A stretch of DNA of 33,398 nucleotides from positions 1 through 33,398 of the IMG/VR virus record IMGVR_UViG_3300032289_001068; one strand, written 5' to 3'. This DNA comes from a virus. The notes under the pieces are model-generated. The model did no database searches and had not been told where the DNA came from. It was given only the letters and a program-made list of their open reading frames with translations. A program made the position numbers and the translations under genes. Of this stretch, positions 30,743 through 33,398 are shown piece after piece (position 1 is the first letter of the stretch; the number at the start of each line of letters is the position of its first letter).

Positions 30743-31969
30743 ATGCAATTACGAGACTATCAAGTTGACATAAGCGAGCAAGCCATACAAATAATAAAAG
30801 ATTTTGGCTTAGTGTATTTAGCAATGCAAGTGCGCACTGGTAAGACAATTACCAGTTTGAATGTTGCAAATTTATATGGCGCTAAAAAAGTGTTATTTGT
30901 AACTAAGAAAAAAGCAATTAGCAGTATCCAGGAAGACTACGACGCAAGTAATTGTTTTTACGATTTAGATATTATTAATTATGAAAGCGTGCATAAGGCC
31001 GTACAAAATTACGATCTTATTATAATTGACGAAGCGCATGCGTTAGGGCAATATCCTACGCCTAGCAATAGGACGACGGAACTAAAAAGGATTTGCACTG
31101 ATAAGCCTATTATTTATTTAAGTGGCAGTCCTACACCAGAGAGCTACGCGCAGTTGTTCCACCAATTTTGGGTAAGCAGTTATAGTCCATTTAAGCTATT
31201 TAAAAACTTTTACGCATGGCATAAAGAGTATGGCATACCGGCAAAAAAATATGTTTATAATAGGGAATTGGTGGACTATTCCAAGGTTAAGCAAGAACGC
31301 ATCCAAATTGATACGGCGCATTTATTTTTAACCTATACGCAAGAAGAAGCTGGGTTCGAGGGCTTAGTAGAAGAATCAATCCTTTATGTGCCTATGTCGG
31401 AAAAAATTAAATGGGCTATTAGCAGAATAACTAAAGATAAACTTTTTAAAACTAAGGACGGGCAAGTAGTCCTGGCGGATACTGCGGTTAAGGAAATGCA
31501 AAAGGTACACCAAATTTGTAGCGGATCCGTTAAGACTGAGGACGGCAACGCTATAATGTTTGACGACACAAAGGCCAAGTTTATTAAAGAGCGGTTTAAA
31601 GGGCAAAAGATAGCCATTTTTTACAAGTACATTGCCGAGGGTTTACAATTACGATATACCTATGAAGCCGATGTTTATGACGATCCTATGGCCTTTAACG
31701 AGGCATCCGGCCCAGCGGTGTTTATAAGCCAGATACAAAGCGGTAGGGAAGGCATTAATTTAAGCACCGCCGACGCCTTGGTTATGTACAATATAGACTT
31801 TGCAGCCGTAAGCTATTGGCAATCAAGGGCAAGAATGCAAACAAAGGACCGCACCGAGGCTAGTAAAGTGTACTGGGTATTTACCCAGGGCGGGATTGAG
31901 GATCGGATTTACAAACTAGTCCAAAGCAAAAAAGACTTCACTTTAAGCCATTTTAAAAAAAATTATTAA
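30743..31969 (+). CDS. SNF2-type DNA helicase/translocase
   Basis: This 408-residue SF2 helicase begins MQLRDYQVDISEQAIQII (Q-motif-like). It has AMQVRTGKTITS (Walker A, 28-38), LIIIDEAHALG (motif II, 92-102), SGSPTPESYAQLFHQF (motif III), SQIQSGREGINLSTAD (motif V) and SYWQSRARMQTKDR (motif VI). It resembles phage SNF2-like proteins such as those aiding replication or recombination. It closes the nuclease cluster. It is probably the main duplex remodeller of the recombination set. Confidence 0.88.
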   Translation: MQLRDYQVDISEQAIQIIKDFGLVYLAMQVRTGKTITSLNVANLYGAKKVLFVTKKKAISSIQEDYDASNCFYDLDIINYESVHKAVQNYDLIIIDEAHALGQYPTPSNRTTELKRICTDKPIIYLSGSPTPESYAQLFHQFWVSSYSPFKLFKNFYAWHKEYGIPAKKYVYNRELVDYSKVKQERIQIDTAHLFLTYTQEEAGFEGLVEESILYVPMSEKIKWAISRITKDKLFKTKDGQVVLADTAVKEMQKVHQICSGSVKTEDGNAIMFDDTKAKFIKERFKGQKIAIFYKYIAEGLQLRYTYEADVYDDPMAFNEASGPAVFISQIQSGREGINLSTADALVMYNIDFAAVSYWQSRARMQTKDRTEASKVYWVFTQGGIEDRIYKLVQSKKDFTLSHFKKNY

Positions 31970-31997
31970 AAATATTTTTTTATTAACAAAATTAGTA

Positions 31998-32005
31998 TAT
32001 CTTTG
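31998..32005 (+). promoter_or_regulatory. promoter (TATCTTTG) before the small-gene cluster
   Basis: This exact TAnnTTTG box follows a seven-T run (31975-31981) by 16 bases. The predicted leader holds a TTTATC/GATAAA inverted repeat before the ATG at 32028. Confidence 0.7.
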
Positions 32006-32027
32006 ATTTATCAAAAACGATAAAACA

Positions 32028-32198
32028 ATGACAACTTTAAAAACTCCAATGCAAAAAATTAATGATTTAGTAGAAGACAAATCATTTAGAGAATCAGTAT
32101 TAACAATCTGCAAAGAAAACGGATGCAGTGCAAAAGAATGGAATGAATTTAAGTGGGCAATTATTTTAAGATTTGCAACACATATAGTTTGTAATTAA
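32028..32198 (+). CDS. hypothetical protein (56 aa)
   Basis: Begins MTTLKTPMQKINDLVEDKSF and continues RESVLTICKENGCSAKEWNE to a final hydrophobic AIILRFATHIV. It is the first gene behind the third early promoter and is followed at once by a terminator, so it is probably expressed by itself as a short mRNA. The family is unknown. Confidence 0.6.
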   Translation: MTTLKTPMQKINDLVEDKSFRESVLTICKENGCSAKEWNEFKWAIILRFATHIVCN

Positions 32199-32213
32199 CT
32201 TCTTTGCGTTTAG

Positions 32214-32255
32214 GTCGGTATCGCCTATGGAACAACCGACATTCTTTTTATTTTT
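32214..32255 (+). terminator. intrinsic terminator after the 56-residue gene
   Basis: The stem GTCGGT/ACCGAC (32214-32219 with 32235-32240, 15-base loop) is followed by attctttttattttt. The short but GC-rich stem and T-rich end support termination 16 bases after the gene. Confidence 0.65.
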
Positions 32256-32266
32256 AAAACTTTAGC

Positions 32267-32353
32267 ATGAATAAACAACAAAGACACAATTTCGAAGGTG
32301 CTATTATTATAGTAATAGTATTTTTATTAACCGCATATTTGCAAAATATATAA
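32267..32353 (+). CDS. 28-residue single-span membrane peptide
   Basis: The ATG at 32267 opens MNKQQRHNFEGAIIIVIVFL and the peptide ends LTAYLQNI. It has a single span (residues 11-24) with basic-polar N-terminus. The next gene begins four bases after its stop. A real but tiny gene is likely because the spacing is operon-like; function is unknown. Confidence 0.45.
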   Translation: MNKQQRHNFEGAIIIVIVFLLTAYLQNI

Positions 32354-32357
32354 AATT

Positions 32358-32543
32358 ATGGCAAACCACAAAGATTGGATAGATTTACCAATTACACAAA
32401 AAATAGAACTGGTAGGTAAATTGACGCACCTTTTACAAAACGACGTTAATAGTTTTAAAATATTTAATACTCTTATAAAAAAAAGCGAACTAGCCGGATT
32501 ATTTAACGATATAAAAATTAATACCAATGAAGGAAATTCTTAA
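32358..32543 (+). CDS. hypothetical protein (61 aa)
   Basis: Begins MANHKDWIDLPITQKIELVG with an amphipathic helix (KLTHLLQNDVNSFKIFNTLIKK) and polar end. It overlaps the DnaA-like gene by 17 bases, so it may be coupled to it. No known family. Confidence 0.55.
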   Translation: MANHKDWIDLPITQKIELVGKLTHLLQNDVNSFKIFNTLIKKSELAGLFNDIKINTNEGNS

Positions 32544-32901
32544 ATATATTCAACTTTACACCGGATGCAATGATCACGCACTAAAGCGTATCAGTGTTAT
32601 TTTAGAGGATAAGATTAACCCTAGAGTAACTGAAAAAGTGGTGTTTGTAGAAAGGTTTGTAAATAAAAATACAAAGCCAAAAATGAGCATTGAAGATTGG
32701 GCGACAATTTATTTTAAAGAAAACAGCCTTACTTATGAGGAAGTAAACCAAAGGTCCAGAAAGCTAGAGGTTTGTAGAATTAGAACTAAATTTTGTCGTG
32801 AGGCGTTTACAGCTGGTTACGGATGCGCCGTACAAGCAAGATTTTTAAAGCGTAACCATACTACAATATTGCACAGTATACACCAGATAAAAACTAAATA
32901 G
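32527..32901 (+). CDS. DnaA domain IV-like DNA-binding protein
   Basis: In this 124-residue protein, residues 78-124 match the pattern of the DnaA C-terminal helix-turn-helix domain: RKLEVCRIRTKFCREAF, GYGCAVQARFLKRNHTTILHS. The RNHTTILHS segment is the DnaA signature (RDHSTVLHA in bacteria). The ATPase part is absent; residues 1-70 are an unrelated helical front with an MSIEDWATIYFKEN segment. It may bind DnaA boxes or iterons as a phage initiator or compete with host DnaA. It is the last gene of the early unit and overlaps the endopeptidase by 8 bases at the ends. Confidence 0.75.
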   Translation: MKEILKYIQLYTGCNDHALKRISVILEDKINPRVTEKVVFVERFVNKNTKPKMSIEDWATIYFKENSLTYEEVNQRSRKLEVCRIRTKFCREAFTAGYGCAVQARFLKRNHTTILHSIHQIKTK

Positions 32902-33352
32902 GCTCGTATTTACTCCCATCTAAAGCCCTTAAGACTTGGTTTCTTAGGGGTTTTTTTGTTGTGTAACTTACATGTACCCAAGATGGGTTTTTATCCGTCC
33001 CATGCTCCCAGATAAGTTGATCAAATTTTAAACTTGATTTTATATAATTAAAAATGTCAGCATTTGTAATATTGTGGCTGTGTCCGTCCATGTCAATATC
33101 TATGGCTTCCCCCCTAGAATGCTGGCTATTTTTTGCGGCGCCTTTTATTAACTTACAAAGCTCGACGGACCGGAAGCCACTGCTAATATAAATAGGCACG
33201 CGGAAGTTATTTCGTATTGGCTCGAATATGTTTTCGGCTAATTGTTTAAGGTTCTCTATTTGTTCGGCGTTGGGCATATTTGTAATGCCGGCACGCTTTG
33301 CGCTCTCGGATCTAATAAGTTCCCCTAATGTAAGGTGTTCGCTAATGACCAT
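32894..33352 (-). CDS. M15-family endopeptidase (endolysin)
   Basis: This 152-residue zinc peptidase of the M15 D-Ala-D-Ala carboxypeptidase type begins MVISEHLTLGELIRSESA. Zinc and catalytic residues are in place: SSGFRS, His78 and Asp85 in SQHSRGEAIDID, Glu116 in LIWEHG, and His127 in WVHVSY. It would cut cell-wall cross-links. It has no signal peptide, so a holin is needed for access. It overlaps the spanin candidate by 28 bases and is the last gene of the late unit, converging on the early unit. Confidence 0.9.
   Translation of the reverse strand: MVISEHLTLGELIRSESAKRAGITNMPNAEQIENLKQLAENIFEPIRNNFRVPIYISSGFRSVELCKLIKGAAKNSQHSRGEAIDIDMDGHSHNITNADIFNYIKSSLKFDQLIWEHGTDKNPSWVHVSYTTKKPLRNQVLRALDGSKYEPI
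32925..32957 (+). terminator. plus-strand terminator inside the M15 gene
   Basis: The stem CCC(T)TAAGA with TCTTAGGG (one bulged T; 32926-32934 with 32942-32949) is followed by seven T (32951-32957). It lies 24 bases after the DnaA-like stop and inside the end of the antisense endopeptidase gene, so it closes the early unit while serving as coding sequence on the other strand. Confidence 0.75.
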
Positions 33353-33398
33353 ACGTAACGTTTTAAAAATATAAAACCTACTATTGCAATTATAAGCC
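33325..33398 (-). CDS. u-spanin candidate, C-terminal part (continues the gene at 1-433)
   Basis: With position 33398 joined to position 1, the split codon TGG keeps the frame and gives WLIIAIVGFIFLKRYVWSLA and then NTLH stop at 33325. This is one hydrophobic span, preceded by KWKWRF and followed by KR, so it is an inner-membrane anchor with a short cytoplasmic tail. The stop overlaps the M15 start by 28 bases. It has no ATG of its own and makes sense only as the continuation of the left-edge gene. Confidence 0.75.
   Translation of the reverse strand, partial: LIIAIVGFIFLKRYVWSLANTLH

Noticed and set aside
1-33398. Integrase, repressor or other lysogeny genes; tRNA genes
   Set aside because: None could be recognised in either strand by reading; a profile search is needed to exclude divergent forms.

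Overview
The window looks like a complete, circularly closed genome of a tailed (siphovirus-type) phage of a Bacteroidetes host. Four lines of evidence support this. It is AT-rich and its promoters carry the Bacteroidetes -7 box TAnnTTTG. Genes start without clear Shine-Dalgarno sequences. Head, tail and packaging genes are of the types seen in flavobacterial phages. Finally, a gene running off the left edge on the minus strand continues in frame at the right edge and ends in a plausible transmembrane segment and stop codon, so position 33398 joins position 1. No integrase, repressor or other lysogeny gene was recognised, and no tRNA or rRNA gene was seen.

Layout. Two divergent transcription units leave a 590-base control region (22993-23582). 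It holds a 98/99-bp direct repeat with TGTACAAAAGT iterons, three TTAGA-N6-TCTAA dyads, a promoter facing each way and a structured 5' leader. The minus-strand unit (22992 down through 1 and across the join to 32894) is the late region. In transcription order it has a sigma-like regulator, two small unknown genes, a surface-sugar cassette (GT-B glycosyltransferase, small CxxC protein, hexapeptide acyltransferase, GT2 glycosyltransferase), small and large terminase, and tail chaperones joined by a -1 frameshift on T9. Three minor tail proteins follow, then tape measure, prohead protease, scaffold, major capsid protein, a strong terminator, a probable tail tube protein, a second terminator, portal, connectors, a lectin-like tail protein and a lysis cassette. 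The lysis cassette has three small membrane proteins, a u-spanin candidate and an M15 endopeptidase.

The plus-strand unit (23583-32901) is the early/replication region. It encodes an exported 3D-domain protein, a small basic protein, a VRR-NUC nuclease, a PAPS-reductase-like PP-loop protein, a PrimPol-helicase fusion and an SSB-like protein with an acidic tip. It continues with a RecB/Cas4-like nuclease, a DEDD exonuclease with zinc ribbon, a DUF3310 protein, an HExxH mini-protein, an SNF2-type helicase and a DnaA domain IV-like protein. No replicative DNA polymerase is seen, so the phage probably combines its own priming, unwinding and recombination proteins with a host polymerase. The two units converge at 32894-32901, and the plus-strand terminator lies inside the endopeptidase gene.

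The observations most worth following are the u-spanin that closes the circle, the control region with its operator and iteron families and leader RNA, the T9 frameshift, the 159-bp cysteine-rich repeats in the tail protein, and the sugar-modification cassette placed between the late regulator and the terminase.
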